A DNA stretch of 64,000 nt from Cryptomeria japonica (taxonomy: Eukaryota; Streptophyta; Pinopsida; Cupressales; Cupressaceae). How positions within the stretch are numbered: position 1 is the first letter of the stretch; every line of letters starts with the position of its first letter. The notes beneath the pieces are model-generated. The model saw nothing but the letters and a program-made list of their open reading frames with translations, was not told the DNA's origin and ran no database searches. Position numbers and translations under genes: made by a program. Positions 23,126 through 35,900 of this stretch are shown here, one piece after another. The stretch covers positions 166,887,521-166,951,520 of the forward strand of contig NC_081406.1 in assembly GCF_030272615.1 (NCBI RefSeq). Direction: 5' to 3'.

Positions 23126-25445
23126 ATAAAATAATACTTTTTATTGGCAAATCTTTCATTTTTTAAAAGAAAAATATTAATTTTATTGGCGAATTTTTTT
23201 GATAGAAAATCTTGGCGAATCTTAGAAAATAATACAAGTATGCATTAATTACTATTGCAAATAATTTCTTATAGAAAAGTAGAGGCCTAAGGTGGAAATC
23301 ATTAATGAGTTTAAAGGGTAAACACTACTTTATTTAGTTACCGGCATTAATTAAATTTAATCTAGTACAATAGCCCTCTTTGTATTTCGTCCAATAAAAT
23401 GTACTTAAAATTTGTAATACTCATGGGGCCCAAAATTATTTTTAGATCATTGATTTCCATTGAGGCCAACAATTGAAAACCAACTCAACCTACATGAGCA
23501 TTACAACTTGTAGGTACAATTTACCTCATGGAATGCAATGATGGTCATTAGATTATATTTTGAATCAATGGTGGCAACTAAATATTGTTGGTAGAACCCT
23601 AAAGTAACTAATAATTATGATGCACTATTGAAAAATTAATTTAATTTTTTACAATAAATTATAAAATTATGCCGAATCTGATCCAACCATGTATCGAATA
23701 TTTCGGCGAATCTTTGAGTTCAAAAATTTAATAAAATAAATTCTCTGGCGATTTAAATAAAGATTGAAATAAAATTTTGTAAAAATGTGGCGATTTAGGT
23801 CACCTTAAACTTGAACTATTAGCCAAGTTTTAATTTCTAAATTTTTAAAAATAGCCAATTGGCGAATATTAGCCACTAAAAAAATCATTGATCTAAGAAC
23901 CTTGTTCATTGTTGTCCATATCCAAACTCAAGACTTTAGCATCCACTTCAACAAGTGCTTGAAGTCTATTGATTTTCTTTTTTACCACCTCAAATTGTCC
24001 CAAAAGCCAACATATGGTAGGTTCATACTTGTTGAGCTTTTTGTAGAGTTCATTCACTTTGGCTACAAAGAGGGGGAAATCCTCCTTAAATAGAGCATTC
24101 TGAGGAGAAGAGTAAGGGGAGCCAAGGGGGAGGATGGGAGGGAGGGGTAGAAGCATTGTTCACCGAGTGATCAAAGGTCCAATCCGACCTAGTGGACCAA
24201 GAAGAAGTCATCTCCTTTGAATCTTGTTCAACAATAACTGGTTATTTATAGAGCATTCACAACCAGGAAGGACGAAGGGTTTTTTTGATTTAGTTGTCCT
24301 AGAAGGGTTAATCTATGTGGGATTCTTTTGGCGCTTTGGGAAAACTTTAGAATCAATCGAGTTGACTGGTAACCACAGAGGCCCAAGCCCAAAGGATTAA
24401 TGATGGGGGTGTGGTGGGGCCACATGTTGGGGTTAGACCCGGATGGGAATTATAAAAGTGCATAATAAGACCTAGATGCAAGGGAAGGATACCTTTAGAC
24501 TTGGCCACCACAACAAATTGAGAAATGGAAAATAAAAGCTAGAAGGAAAAGTTCATTTTGACGTCATACCTTAAGTGATTGAGCATCGGGAATGGTTGGG
24601 ATATCTTTCTATTAATTGTAAATGAATTGGAAATATTGAAAGGGAATTGATTAGATACTGTATGAGTTGATTTTGTTGATTTCATACAAAATATTGTGTT
24701 AATGACATAAGCTTGAACTTCAAATCAGATTCCGTATTGAGCAAATATATTGTATAGATATGTAATGTTTGTGCTTATCAAGTAAATGATTTGATCCACT
24801 ATCTTTTATCTCATATACTAAAGGATACGATTTGCAATATGTGATTGAAATGTTCTTGACCATGAGTTAAAGATTAGTTGCATGACTGTATTCTAGTGAT
24901 TGTGTTCATCATCAGTATGTTTTCCTTATGATTGAAATGAAACGAAGATCTTGAAATGGTTTTAGATAGTTAAGAAACAATTGTTGCTTCTATCTTTATA
25001 TGCATGTTACATGCATCTTGCGTGTGTATGATATTGTTACATTAGTGTTAGAATATCGATATATAATGTTGCACAAATGCCATTACTCTTTCTAGTATCG
25101 CATTTCTAGTCTTCCTTGTGTGAGGTTGGGCATCTTACGTGTCAAGAAAGATTTTGAGGAAGTGTAACTACTTCATGGTATGGTGGAAACATGCTTGGGC
25201 AATGTTCTTGCCCGTGGTGTGCTCGAGGGAGATAGTTGTAGGAAGTTCCTATCATGGTGGTCTTCATGATTTGTCCATTTTGCATATGTTGCATTTGACC
25301 TTGTGTTCTATTATAAACGTAGATGTTTTCTCATGTTTAGCTTTGTTATTGGCTTATGTACTAAATCTTTATTCCTTGTTTAGCCTTGTAGTCTTATTTT
25401 ATGCTTGATTATGTGTATTTTGTGAATTATGTTAATTTGATATTA
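23126..25445. other. intergenic DNA, no recognised gene
   Basis: AT-rich from 23126 to 23890, then a more balanced stretch. The minus-strand frame 24156-23893 (87 codons, LYKKLNKYEPTICWLLGQF, then EVVKKKINRLQALVEVDAKV) has a helical, possibly coiled-coil look but no known domain and may be a transposon-protein remnant. The plus-strand frame 25139-25408 ends in a hydrophobic stretch without a recognised domain. Confidence 0.45.
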
Positions 25446-25447
25446 TG

Positions 25448-26797
25448 GTTAGCAAGTTATTGGAGTGGAATGGGTATATAAGACCAAAAGCAATGTTGAA
25501 GGAAGAAAATAGAGGCATAAGGCAATATTAGTTGTTAAGGGGTACAAACAACAGTTTGGAAGAGATTATGATGAGACATGTGCTCTAGTTGCAAAGACGG
25601 AAATCGTGCGGGCAATCATAGTACTAGCCAAGCATAAATGGAAGGTATATCAAATGGATGTGAAGTCTACCTTCTTGAATGGAGTGTCAAAAGAAGAAGT
25701 TAATATGGAGCAACCACTTGGTTATGAAATACCAAGTCAAGGGAGGTGTATAGGTTGAAGCAAGCTCCACGAGCATGATATAGTAGGATTGACTCATATT
25801 TATTGAGCAATGGCTTTAGCAAAAGTGATGGTGAGTCCACTCTTTACATCAAGATAGTTGATGATTAGATTTTAATTATTGTCTTGTATGTAGATGATTT
25901 AGTTTTAACTAAGAATGATGATTTCCTCATTGTTGATTTTAAAGAGGCCATGAAAAGAGAGTTTGAAATGACATATTTAAGTCTCTTAAGATATTTTCTA
26001 GGCACAAAAGTAAATTAAATGCATGATGGTATATTTCTCTTTCAAGAAAAGTATCCTGTAGAGACCTTGAAGGGATTTAGAATGCAAGATAGCAAACCTA
26101 CACTAACACCAACAACCATAGGTCTAAAGTTGAGCAGGGAATATTGCAGCAGCAATGTGGATCCAACCATGCATAAAAGTTTGGTTAGAAGTTTGATGTA
26201 TTTGACAACAACTAGACTAGATTTATGGAGACTCCAAAAAAGACACATTGGCAAGTGGGTAAGAGAATCTTGAGATATGTTAATGGCACCAAAGGATACA
26301 ATATTTTGTATATTGCAGCAAATGATTTTAGACTAGTTGAATACACAAATAGTGATTGGGTAGGAAGTGTGGACGATAGGAAGAGCGTATTGGGATATGT
26401 GTTCCATTTGGGTTCGAGAGTTGTCTCATGGGTTTCCAAGAAACAACCCTTAGTTTTCTTATCTAAAGCGAAGGTTGAGTATATAGCAACAACATGTCAA
26501 GCTATTTGGCTAAGGAGCGTCTTAACAGATTTGAAAGAAGAACACGAAGATGAAACCGTAATATTTTGTGATAATATTTCATCAATAGCTTTGATGGAAA
26601 ATCCTATATTTCATGGAAGAAGTAAACATATTAAAATCAAGTATCATTACATAGGAGAATTGGTTGAGAGTGGTGAAATCAAGATGAAGTTTTGTAGGTT
26701 TGAGCAACAGCTTGCAAATATATTTACCAAGACATTGAGCAAGGACAACTTTGTGCGCCTAAGAAGAAATTTGGGCATTGTTGATTTGAATGAATGA
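25448..26797 (+). pseudogene. copia RT-RNase H relic
   Basis: The plus strand reads as copia RT from GVEWVYKTKSNVEGR, through FGRDYDETCALVAKTEIVRA and VYQMDVKSTFLNGVSKEEV, then YVDDLVLTKNDD (YVDD at 25887-25898), then QEKYPVETLKGFRMQDSKPT. Stops occur near 25517, 25757, 25866 and 26015. RNase H follows in a 190-codon open frame (26225-26797): YTNSDWVGSVDDRKSVLGYV, SKKQPLVFLSKAKVEYIATT, HIKIKYHYIGELVESGEIKM, NIFTKTLSKDNFVRLRRNLG. The first RNase H aspartate (YTDSDW) is Asn here. Integrase and everything upstream are missing. Confidence 0.9.
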
Positions 26798-26913
26798 TGA
26801 GTTTTATTTGACGGCTCGTAGTCATTGGGATTGCATCCTCCCAATTGCCCTTGATGTTATCAGTAATTAAATGTAGGTAGGTAAGTTTGAATTTGAATTG
26901 TGAGAGGGAATTT

Positions 26914-27335
26914 TGTGCAGCCTTGACATATAGAGAATGTCAATAAACAATCTGTACTTAGTCAATGTATGCAACAACAAGTTAGAGAGCTCAGTGAAGA
27001 GCAAAATGAATGTTTTGACAGCAGCAGCCGTGTCTATTTAGTGAGGAGCAGATTGCTCCAGCAATTAGAAGTTCTATGAGAGTAGTGTGTAAAGGAGTTA
27101 AGTGTAGCTCTAGGTATTTATTGGGTGCAGCTACAGAATGCTGCAGACAAGTTTGTAATTAATTTGTATTTCTGAATTTGTTTATTTCATATTTAGCTTG
27201 TGTGTAATTTAGTTTTTATTTTTGTGTGCTTGTATTGCTAGTGATTGGCAACTCAACTATAGCCTCTAAGTTTATTTGGAGATTTTAATTTCTAAGTTGG
27301 CTGTTTTGGGCTGTTTTGGAATTTAAAATCCAACA
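26914..27335 (+). repeat. possible 3' LTR of the plus-strand copia relic
   Basis: 117 bp after the RNase H stop, a purine-rich GTGAGAGGGAA (about 26900-26910) looks like a polypurine tract, followed by TGTGCAG.. at 26914. The text ..AAATCCAACA ending at 27335 would close a TG..CA LTR of about 420 bp. There is no second copy to confirm it. Confidence 0.35.
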
Positions 27336-27510
27336 TGTATTTGGGTTTTATCCTCTTTGTTTTCTATTTCTGGTTGTAACTTTGGATTTTTTTTCCATCA
27401 GATTGATATCACAGCTGTTGCTCATGAGACAAACCACAGAATTATGAAAGCAAACAAAATAATTTCTATTAATCAGAAAATGACTTTTATAAAATGACTT
27501 TAAATTCAGA

Positions 27511-27740
27511 TTACAATATTGATTACAAATAAATCTTCTACAAACTATCTGAAGCTGCAACCATAACTTAATTTTTGAAATTTTCTGAAGCTGCACTGAA
27601 TTCCCTGTTCATATTCGTTTGGAGCTTACAATATTGATTACAAATAAATCTTCTACAAACTATCTGAAGCTGCAACCATAACTTAATTTTTGAAATTTTC
27701 TGAAGCTGCACTGAATTCCCTGTTCATATTCGTTTGGAGC
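27511..27740. repeat. perfect 115-bp tandem duplication
   Basis: 27511-27625 and 27626-27740 are identical by eye over all 115 bp, starting TTACAATATTGATTACAAAT and ending ATTCGTTTGGAGC. No coding frame is supported. The lack of differences implies a recent duplication (or an assembly artefact). Confidence 0.9.
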
Positions 27741-28564
27741 TGCCTGCTGCAGCACTGTACTCTCTTCACTCACTACAGATGCTGCAAAACTTCACGGTTT
27801 CGTGAATACTCCTCCTTTTTGTCTGTTGCTGTCTTTGCCAAAATTCCCTTTCACTTTCAAAATTCACTCACCTATTTGTATTAACTCATTGCCAAAAACA
27901 TAACTTCTGCTGCAGCGTCAGGGGGAAAGACGGATGGAGATCCAAAAACAATAGAGATCCCAAAACATTTCCAACGGACTGTTCGCTGATAGATAGTTGA
28001 CTGACGGACTCAGAAACAATAAATCCCAACAAGATTGTGTAAAATGTTACCTGATTCGTTGAAGCTACTTTATTTTCTTCGTAAATCTTCTTTAATACCA
28101 TTAAAAAAATTGCGAAGCATGAGCACAATCTCTTCTTCCTTTAATCCAAGGAGGGATAAATTCATTTACCAGCAACATCTCTACTTAGTATGTCATTTCA
28201 ATTTGTTTAGTAAGTTCTAATATGCATGCATGTTTTTCTTAAGAAGCACTTAATAAATATAATGTTCAATATGTTCATGTTTATATATTGTGCATGTTAG
28301 AGGTGACCCAGTCATCAATGTAGGATTATTATCGATATTTTGATGAAGGTTTGCACAGAGAGAGAAATTTATAGAAATCAGAAGATACTCTGTAATATAA
28401 GTTAACTCTTGCTGTCATCGTCCCTTCGTTTAATTCTTATTAATAGAGCCTGCTTAGGTAGAGGAACTGTCGTTGGATGGTCCTTCCAAGCCAAAGCATT
28501 CTGTGTGTCACAATGGCTTCTCTTGTGTATATATGTATAGATTGGTCTGTCATCCCAATATATA
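27741..28564. other. intergenic DNA, no recognised gene
   Basis: Short frames on both strands (27690-27884, 27886-28128, 28035-28220) have no known domain. The right end is the 3' flank of the receptor-kinase relic. The minus-strand text just past its stop (28440-28564) could include its former 3' UTR. Confidence 0.4.
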
Positions 28565-29787
28565 TTATGGTCGAGAATGTGAAACAGGCGCTTCTATTTT
28601 CCCTTCCAGTATTCCAATAACTGTGGACATTGAAGGTCGTTGCGAAGGGGATTCGTAGGTGCATAACAGACCCACATTGATCACCCTTAAAACTCCTTCC
28701 TTGGAGTAGCCTGAGTTTTTGACATTCACATCCAACAAATCCAGCAAAATTTTCTTCTCATACAAATGCCAAGTCTGTAATGTCTCACACAAGAATTATC
28801 ATAAATCATCGGAAAAAAAAAAGGATGGTTGTCTTGTTTTGACTAAGATAAACATGAAAAAGGGTTAGGATCCATTACAAAACACTCAATAAGACAAATA
28901 AACGAATCTGTGACACCAAAAAAAGAGAGAAAAAGTTGTGTTGATACCCATTCCAGCAGATAAACCATCTCTTCCCTCAATTTCTTGTCTATGCGAGATC
29001 TGCCACTTACAACTTCAAGGACCACCACTCCAAAATTGTAGACGTCTGCCTTTTCGGTGAGACGACCTTTCAAAGCATATTCGGGGGCCATATATCCCCT
29101 GAAAAAGTTAAAAACAATTTAGACTTTAAACTTTATGTACCATTTCACAGTTTTGTTCATAGCATTGATGCCTACATTTTATTTTGGAAAATAACTTTTC
29201 TTTGGAGATCTCACATTGTTCACGCCAGTCTGGTGGTGACATGAGTTTTGTCTTGGTCAAATAACTTGGCTAATCCAAAGTCGGAGATTTTTGGATTCAA
29301 ATGTTGATCTAAGAGAATGTTCATTGTTTTGATATCTCGATGAATAATTCTCAGTCTAGATCCCTCATGCAAGTATGCCAGGCCATGTGCAACCCCAAGG
29401 CAAATGTTGTACCGTCGAGGCCAGTCAAGATTGAGTCTACATTCTTGAGGACCTACAAATTAGGTTACAAAAATATTTCAATGTTGGTAAATACGGTCTA
29501 GTTTAATAGCGAGCGAAGACTGAAACTGTGATCTATATAATTTTACATTATTGTGGGAGAACATATCAGGATGTACCATACAAACAACGAGCTAAACTGT
29601 TGTTCTCCATGTATTCATAGACCAAGAGCAACTGTTTTCCCTCTACACAAAAGCCATAAAATTCCACAAGATTGGGATGCTGCACTGCAGATATTGTACC
29701 CACTTGATTAAGAAAGTCTCGAATGCCTTGTCTTGCCTTAGGAAACATCTGCTTGACTGCAACCATTTTTCCGTCTGGAAGAATTCC
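28565..29787 (-). pseudogene. Ser/Thr kinase domain exons
   Basis: Exon 29577-29787 holds GILPDGKMVAVKQM (catalytic lysine) and LLLVYEYMENNSLARCLYG. Exon 29215-29452 holds [30 protein letters not shown] (HRD with catalytic Asp) and [10 protein letters not shown] (DFG). Exon 28948-29098 holds [20 protein letters not shown] and [13 protein letters not shown]. Exon 28565-28774 holds VGLLCTYESPSQRPSMSTVI and ends EAPVSHSRP, stop. Apart from the TGA at 29220-29222, just before the APE segment, the catalytic residues are all kept. The C-terminus is somewhat shorter than is usual for the family. Confidence 0.88.
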
Positions 29788-29905
29788 CTGCTAAGAAACA
29801 AAACATTAAACAAATTGCTAGACATAGTACTCTGTCTCAGGCCCATTTCATCTATTACTAGACATAGCAACTGAAGTCCAATATTAATGTCGGTTTTTTA
29901 TATAC

Positions 29906-30312
29906 CTTGAAAACAGCACCGAATCATCCTCCTCCTATCTTATTCTCAGGGTTGAAGTCATTTGTGGCGTTTTTAATCACCTCTAGACTGAATGATTTGA
30001 AATTGTGTCCATATTTGTCAATTCTATATACAGCGTTTAGACAAACTTGTGTCAGTGCAGTCGTCGACAACTTTACTATATTATACTGGAGTATGAAATG
30101 TGGCACAAGTGGATAGTGTGTGACACTGTTCTCAATACCTGTGTCATCATTAGCTGCTAAGGATCTTCTCCTCGTTCTTTTTCTTTTTCTAATGAAGATG
30201 AATGATAAGCACACTACGACGCCTAAAGAAGTTACTGCCCCAGAAACTATGCAGATAATCATAATTTTGTTGCTTTTATCTCTACTATTTCTTGTGCTAT
30301 TCATTTCGAAGT
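29906..30312 (-). pseudogene. transmembrane, juxtamembrane and P-loop exons
   Basis: Starting after TTTTGACAG, the sequence reads NFEMNSTRNSRDKSNK, then a hydrophobic membrane span (IMIICIVSGAVTSLGVVVCL and SFIF), then the stop-transfer RKRKRTRRRS. After a short intron (donor near 30136, acceptor near 30025) the juxtamembrane/kinase start reads SFSLEVIKNATNDFNPENKI, then GGG, TGA, FGAVFK before GTATAT. The TGA at 29924-29926 sits inside the ATP-binding glycine loop, at a position where GGA (Gly) is expected. Confidence 0.85.
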
Positions 30313-30671
30313 CTGTCAAAACAAGAAATATGAATTTAGAAGGCAGAGCTTAAAGACTAGTAGTTTTATATAAGATATGTAACTCTCATGTTATCTACAA
30401 AGCTAAGGGTTTGGACATAACCAAAGTACATTTTGATTAGAAGTAATAATAAAATAATTGGCTGAATATCAAAATTATAGGAACTGTTTAGATTACACAT
30501 AGCAGATTATTAGGGCTTTCTATCAGTTCATGTAATCTAACAGTGAAGTGAATGGAAAACAAGTAATTTAATTGCACTACTAAACAAACTTTGTTATACC
30601 ATTATATAGAAAGACTCAATAAACAAGGCCATTGCTCAAATCACTGAAACAAATTTGCAAAGGATTCTTAC

Positions 30672-30867
30672 TTGGACTGATTTTGATAGCTGATACCAAA
30701 GGTCCATATGTCCCCTTAACTGGTATGTCATATGTTCCCTTTCCAGCCCAAAAGAAATGGATCTCTAAATAATTCTCAGTCACATTTACAATGAAATTTC
30801 TGATTACTACCTTATATGAGCCTCAAGCAACATCCTTGATGTTAAAATCTTTCAATCTTCTACTTCC
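30672..30867 (-). pseudogene. second malectin exon, with a premature TGA
   Basis: It reads GSRRLKDFNIKDVA, stop, GSYKVVIRNFIVNVTENYLE, then IHFFWAGKGTYDIPVKGTYG and PLVSAIKISP. The stop (minus-strand TGA at 30823-30825) replaces a residue that is usually Gly or Arg in the family ('DF.I..EA.G..K'). Acceptor ATGTAG, donor GTAAGA. The phase fits both neighbours. Confidence 0.88.
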
Positions 30868-30999
30868 CTACATAAATTTTAAAAATGAAATAACGCGCCT
30901 ATTAGAAAACAGTATATGCAGTGCTGTCACAGGTCTCTGTCAAGAGTGAAATAATTACTAAAAAGATTAAGAAGGAAAAGAGTATATTGTTATATATAC

Positions 31000-31361
31000 C
31001 TGAATATAAACATCAAAGACGCGCCTTCCTAGACTTGCAAAGGTTGTTCCGTTGGATATCACTATCTCAGCAAAGTGCAGTTGTACATTATATTCTCCAT
31101 TTTGAACACACAATGCATAGTATCTCAAGGAGGTAGAAGCACAACGTGCTATTCCATACACATCTGTATTTATTCCTTTGGCAAATTCAGAGATGTTGCC
31201 TGTCACTATCCATTTATTGTCTTCAGCATCCATAAAATGTCCTGTGTTACTGACTACCCATTTCCCATTAGAGCTGAGAAAGGAGGAAGGGCCTAATGGA
31301 TTCGTATCCCCCTTGTAAGTCCTCCATGGATTACCTCCACAGTTGATGGCCAAAGAAGTGT
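31000..31361 (-). pseudogene. malectin-like exon of the receptor-kinase relic
   Basis: A 362-bp exon, open throughout: SLAINCGGNPWRTYKGDTNP, then GKWVVSNTGHFMDAED, YGIARCASTSLRYYALCVQN, GEYNVQLHFAEIVISNGTTF, and GRRVFDVYIQ before a GTATAT donor. These are the canonical landmarks of the malectin domain of LRR-VIII/CrRLK-like receptors (NCGG, 'LRYY..CL.NG.Y.V.LHFAEI', 'G.R.FDVYIQG'). Confidence 0.9.
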
Positions 31362-31499
31362 CTGCAAAGCAAGGACATGCATTTAGATCATTACTCAAAT
31401 AATTCTGCCAGAGTTACCTTTTACAACAGGATTATCAGAATCTCGTAATACAGTTAAAAGAAGCAAATATGTTTTTCCGTAATAGTTTTGTGTGTGTTT

Positions 31500-32290
31500 A
31501 TATATGTGTGTTTTTTAAGTTAATTAATAAAGTGGGCATCAACAATCTCTAACATTTATAGAGTAAAAATTATTGCAGGCTGAAATATTTATCAAGATCG
31601 TATTATTTCAAATTATTTTTATATCTATTAAATTATGATGTAATGATAATGGAATGTTTTCAAAAGTATATTGAACAAAATTTAAATTTCTTTATGTTGT
31701 AAAATTATTTAAAAATATTTATTATGATAGTATTATTTCAAAAAAAATTAAAGCTCTTTATATTGTAAAATTACTTATCACTCAAAAGACTATACACCAA
31801 TGAAATATTTTATTAATATAATCATCTACTTAATCTAAATGTGTTTTAAAAGTTAATTAATAAAATGAACATCAACAATCTCTAACATTGAAGAGGAAAA
31901 ATCATTGCAGACTAAAAATATTTACCATGATCATATTATTTCAGTATCCATTAAATTACCATGTAATTATAATGGAATGTTTAATTCAAAAGTACGCAGA
32001 ACAAAACTCAAATCTCTTAGTATTGTAAAATTATCTATCACCCAATAGAATTTATACTAATGAAATGTTTTGTTAATATAATTATCCACTTAATCAAAAA
32101 TGTGCTTTAAAAGTTAATTAATAAAGTGAATATCAACAATATTTAACATCTGATAAGTAAAAATAGAAATATTTACCATGATTGTATTATTTTAATATCC
32201 ATTGAATTATGATGTCATGATAAAGAAATATTTTCAAAAGTACTCAAAACAAAATTCAAATTTCTCTATGTTGTAAAACTAGCATATATG
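31500..32290. repeat. degenerate tandem repeat, ~260-330-bp units
   Basis: The motif AAGTTAATTAATAAA(G/A)TG..CATCAACAATCTCTAACAT starts near 31515, 31847 and 32109. Each is followed by similar AT-rich text (TTACCATGATC.TATTATTTCA..ATTAAATTA.GATGTAAT). Three imperfect copies lie inside the large intron of the receptor-kinase relic. A further small piece of the same repeat is at 39263-39322. Confidence 0.75.
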
Positions 32291-32342
32291 TCTTAAATTT
32301 TAATTTAATCTATATAACATATATGCTAGTGGCAGTTGCACG

Positions 32343-32996
32343 ATGCAACATGGAAAACATAAAATAAATTAATATATAATTATATAGTATCTTTTTATTA
32401 AAACAAATTATATTATAGTATTATCATATTATTATATTATTTTATTGTTACAATTTTATATATCTATTTAGACTAATTTTTGTAATATATGTGTTGCGAG
32501 ATCAAAGCAAATACTAAAAGATCTAAGATATATTAAACTTTGTTTAATGGCATGTGCATGATGCAACGTGGAAAACATAAAATAAATTAATATATAATTA
32601 TATAGTATCTTTTTATTAAAACAAATTATATTATAGTATTATCATATTATTATATTATTTTATTGTTACAATTTTATATATCTATTTAGACTAATTTTTG
32701 TAATATATGTGTTGCAAGATCAAAGCAAATACTAAAAAGATCTAAGATATATTAAACTTTGTTTAATGGCATGTGCATGATGCAACATGGAAAACATAAA
32801 ATAAATTAATATATAATTATATAGTATCTTTTTATTAAAACAAATTATATTATAGTATTATCATATTATTATATTATTTTATTGTTACAATTTTATATAT
32901 CTATTTAGACTAATTTTTGTAATATATGTGTTGCGAGATCAAAGCAAATACTAAAAGATCTAAGATATATTAAACTTTGTTTAATGACATGTATTG
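32343..32996. repeat. three near-identical 218-bp tandem units
   Basis: Units begin with ATGCAAC(A/G)TGGAAAACATAA at 32343, 32561 and 32780 (periods 218 and 219). They differ by only a few bases, such as one inserted A in the second unit. Much less diverged than the repeats on either side. AT-rich with no coding frame. The array ends where the telomere-like minisatellite begins. Confidence 0.92.
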
Positions 32997-35900
32997 TGGT
33001 TATGGTTAGCATTTGGGTTAAGGTTAGTGTTATGGTTGAGGATAAGGTTTACAACATGGTTTGGATTGGGGTTATGATTAGGTTTACGGTTATGATAATG
33101 GTTAGGGTTTATATCATGGTTAGGGTTAGCATGGTTAGGTTTAGGGCTAGCATAGTTTAGGGTTTATATCATGGTTAGGTTTAAGGCTAAGGATTATTGT
33201 TAGGGTTAGGGTTTATGGTTATGGTTAGGTTAGGGTTAAGGTCTAGAGTTATGGTTATGAATATGGTTAGGGTTATGGTTTACATCATGGTTGGTGTTGA
33301 AGTTAGGGTTACAATTATGGTTAGGATTATGGCTAGGGTTAGGGTTTACATCATGGTTAGGGTTAGGATTAAGGGTTAGTGTTAGGATTAATATTAGTAT
33401 TTATATCATGGTTATGGCTAGGGTTAATATTTACATCATGGTTAGCGTTAGGGTTATTGCTTGGGTTAGGGTTTACGGTTTGGGTTATATTTAGGTTTAG
33501 GATTATAATTATGGTTATGGTTTTTGTTATGGTTATGGTTAGGGTTAGGATTTACATCATGGTTAGGATTAGGGTTTACATCATGGTTAGAATTATTGAT
33601 AGGGTTAGGGTGTACACCATGGTTAGGGTTAGGTTTAAAGTTATTTTTAGGCAAACAACTATCCAACCCTTTGGATGCAACAAGATACTAATACCCTTCA
33701 TATATTATTAATATATTATAATAGATGATTGGTGCATCCTAAGGGTTGTAGAGCCATTCCCCATTTTTAGGGTTAGGGTTTAGGGTTATGATTAGGTTAC
33801 ATTAGGGTTAGGGTTATGATAAGGGTAATGGTTTAGAGTTGTGGTTAGGACTATGGTAAAGGTTATGGTTTACATCATGGTTTAATTACATTAAAGTTAG
33901 GGTTAAATTACTATTAAAGTTCAATTAGGATTAGGGTTTGGGCTAGATTAAGGTTAGGAATATATTAGAATTAAGGTTCAATTTGGGTTAGGGTTAAGTT
34001 TAGGGTAAGATTATTGTTAAGGTTAGGGTTTAGGATTATGGTTAGGTTAGCATAATGATTAGGGTTAGGGTAAGGATTATGATTAGGGTTATGGTTTGGG
34101 GTTCTGGTAAGTTTATTGTTTAGATAATGGTTGGGGTTAGAGTCATAGCTAGGATTATGGCTAGGGTGAGGGTTTACATCGTAGTTAGGGTTAGGCTTAG
34201 GTTTGGGGTCATGATCAACATCTTTGTTTAAGGTTAGTATTTACATCATGCTTAGGGTTAGGGTGATGATTATGGTTGGGGTTAGGGTTGAAGATTAAGG
34301 TTAGGGTTAGGGTTTAAGGTTAGGATTAGGATTATGGATAGGATTTACTCTTAGGATTAGGGATAGGTTTCGAGTTATGGTTATGGTTAGGATTAGGTTT
34401 AGGGTCAGGGCTAAAAATTATTATTAGGGTTAGGGTTTATGGTAATGGTTAGGTTAGGGTTAAGGTTTAGAGTTATGGTAATAATTATGGTTAGGGTTAT
34501 GGTTTACATCATGGTTGGGGTTGGAGTTAAGGTTAGGCTTATGGTTAGCCTTAGGGTTACATTTATGGTTAGGATTATGGCTAGGGTTAAGGTTTACATC
34601 ATGGTTAGGGTTGGAGGTTAAGGGTTAGTGTTAGGATTAATGTTAGTGTTTATATCATGGTTATTGTTAAGGTTAGGATTTATATCATGGTTAGGGTTAG
34701 GTTTATTGCTTGGGTTAGGGTTTAGGGTCTGGGTGATAGTTAGGTTTATTAGTTAGGTTAGGGTTTATATCATGGTTAAGGTTAGGGTAACGATTATGGT
34801 TTAATATTAGAGTTAAATTTATGGTCATGGTTAGGGTTTAGTGTCATGGTTACAATTATGTTTAGGGTTTACATCAAAGGTAGGGTTAGGGTAAGCACAA
34901 TCATAGTTACAGTTAGTATTAGAATTATAATTGGGGATATGGTTAGGATTAGGATTTGGTTTATGGTTGTGTTTTGGATCAAATTTAAGGTTAGCTTTAT
35001 GGTCAAGGTTAAGGTTTACATCATGGTTAGGGTTATGATTAGGGTTAGGGTTTAAGGTTAGGCTTATGATAATGGTTAGGGTTACCATCAAGGTTAGGGT
35101 TTGGCTTTGGTTTAGGATTATGGTTAGGATTAGGGTTTAGTTGTAAGGTTAAGTTTATGGCTAGGGTATAATGTCAGGGTTACAATTGCGTTTAGGGTTA
35201 CATCAAAGTTAGGGTTAGAATTAGGGTTATGGTTTAATTACATTAAAGTTAGGGATAAATTAGTATTAAAGTTCAATTATGATTAGGGTTTGGGGTAGAT
35301 TAAGGTTAGAAATAAATTAGGATTAAGGTTCAATTCAGGTTAGGGTTAAGTTTAGGGTAGGATTATTGTTAGGGTTAGGGTTTAGGATTATGATTAGGTT
35401 AGTGTTATGATTAGGGTTAGGGTAAGGATTATGATTAGGGTGATGGTTTGTGTTATGGTTAGGTTTATTGTTTACATCATGGTTGGGGTTAGGGTCATAG
35501 TTAGGATGATGGCTAGGGTTAGGGTTAGGGTTATGGTTAGGATTAGGTTTTAGGGATAAGGATTATTGTTAGGGTTAGGGTTTATTTGTATGGTTAGATT
35601 AGGTTTAATGTTTAGAGTTATGGTAAGGATTATGGCTAGGGTTATAGTTTACATCATGGTTGGGGTTGGAGTTAGGGTTAGGTTTATGGTTAGGCTTAGG
35701 GTTACATTTATGGTTAGGATTATAGCTAGGGTTAAGGTTTACTTCATGGTTAGGTTTAGGGTTAAGGGTCATTGTTAGGATTAATGTTCGTGTTTATATC
35801 ATGGTTATTGTTAGGGTTAGGATTTACATCATGGTTAGCGTTAGGTTTATTACTTGGGTTAGGCTTTAGGGTTTGGGTTATTGTTAGGTTTAGGGTTATA

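Noticed and set aside
23893-24156. 87-codon minus-strand frame as a conserved protein
   Set aside because: Helical-looking but unmatched to any family I know, with no neighbouring element structure.
29220-30825. TGA codons as selenocysteine or recoding
   Set aside because: Land plants lack selenoprotein decoding, and the positions fit ordinary Gly-codon mutations.
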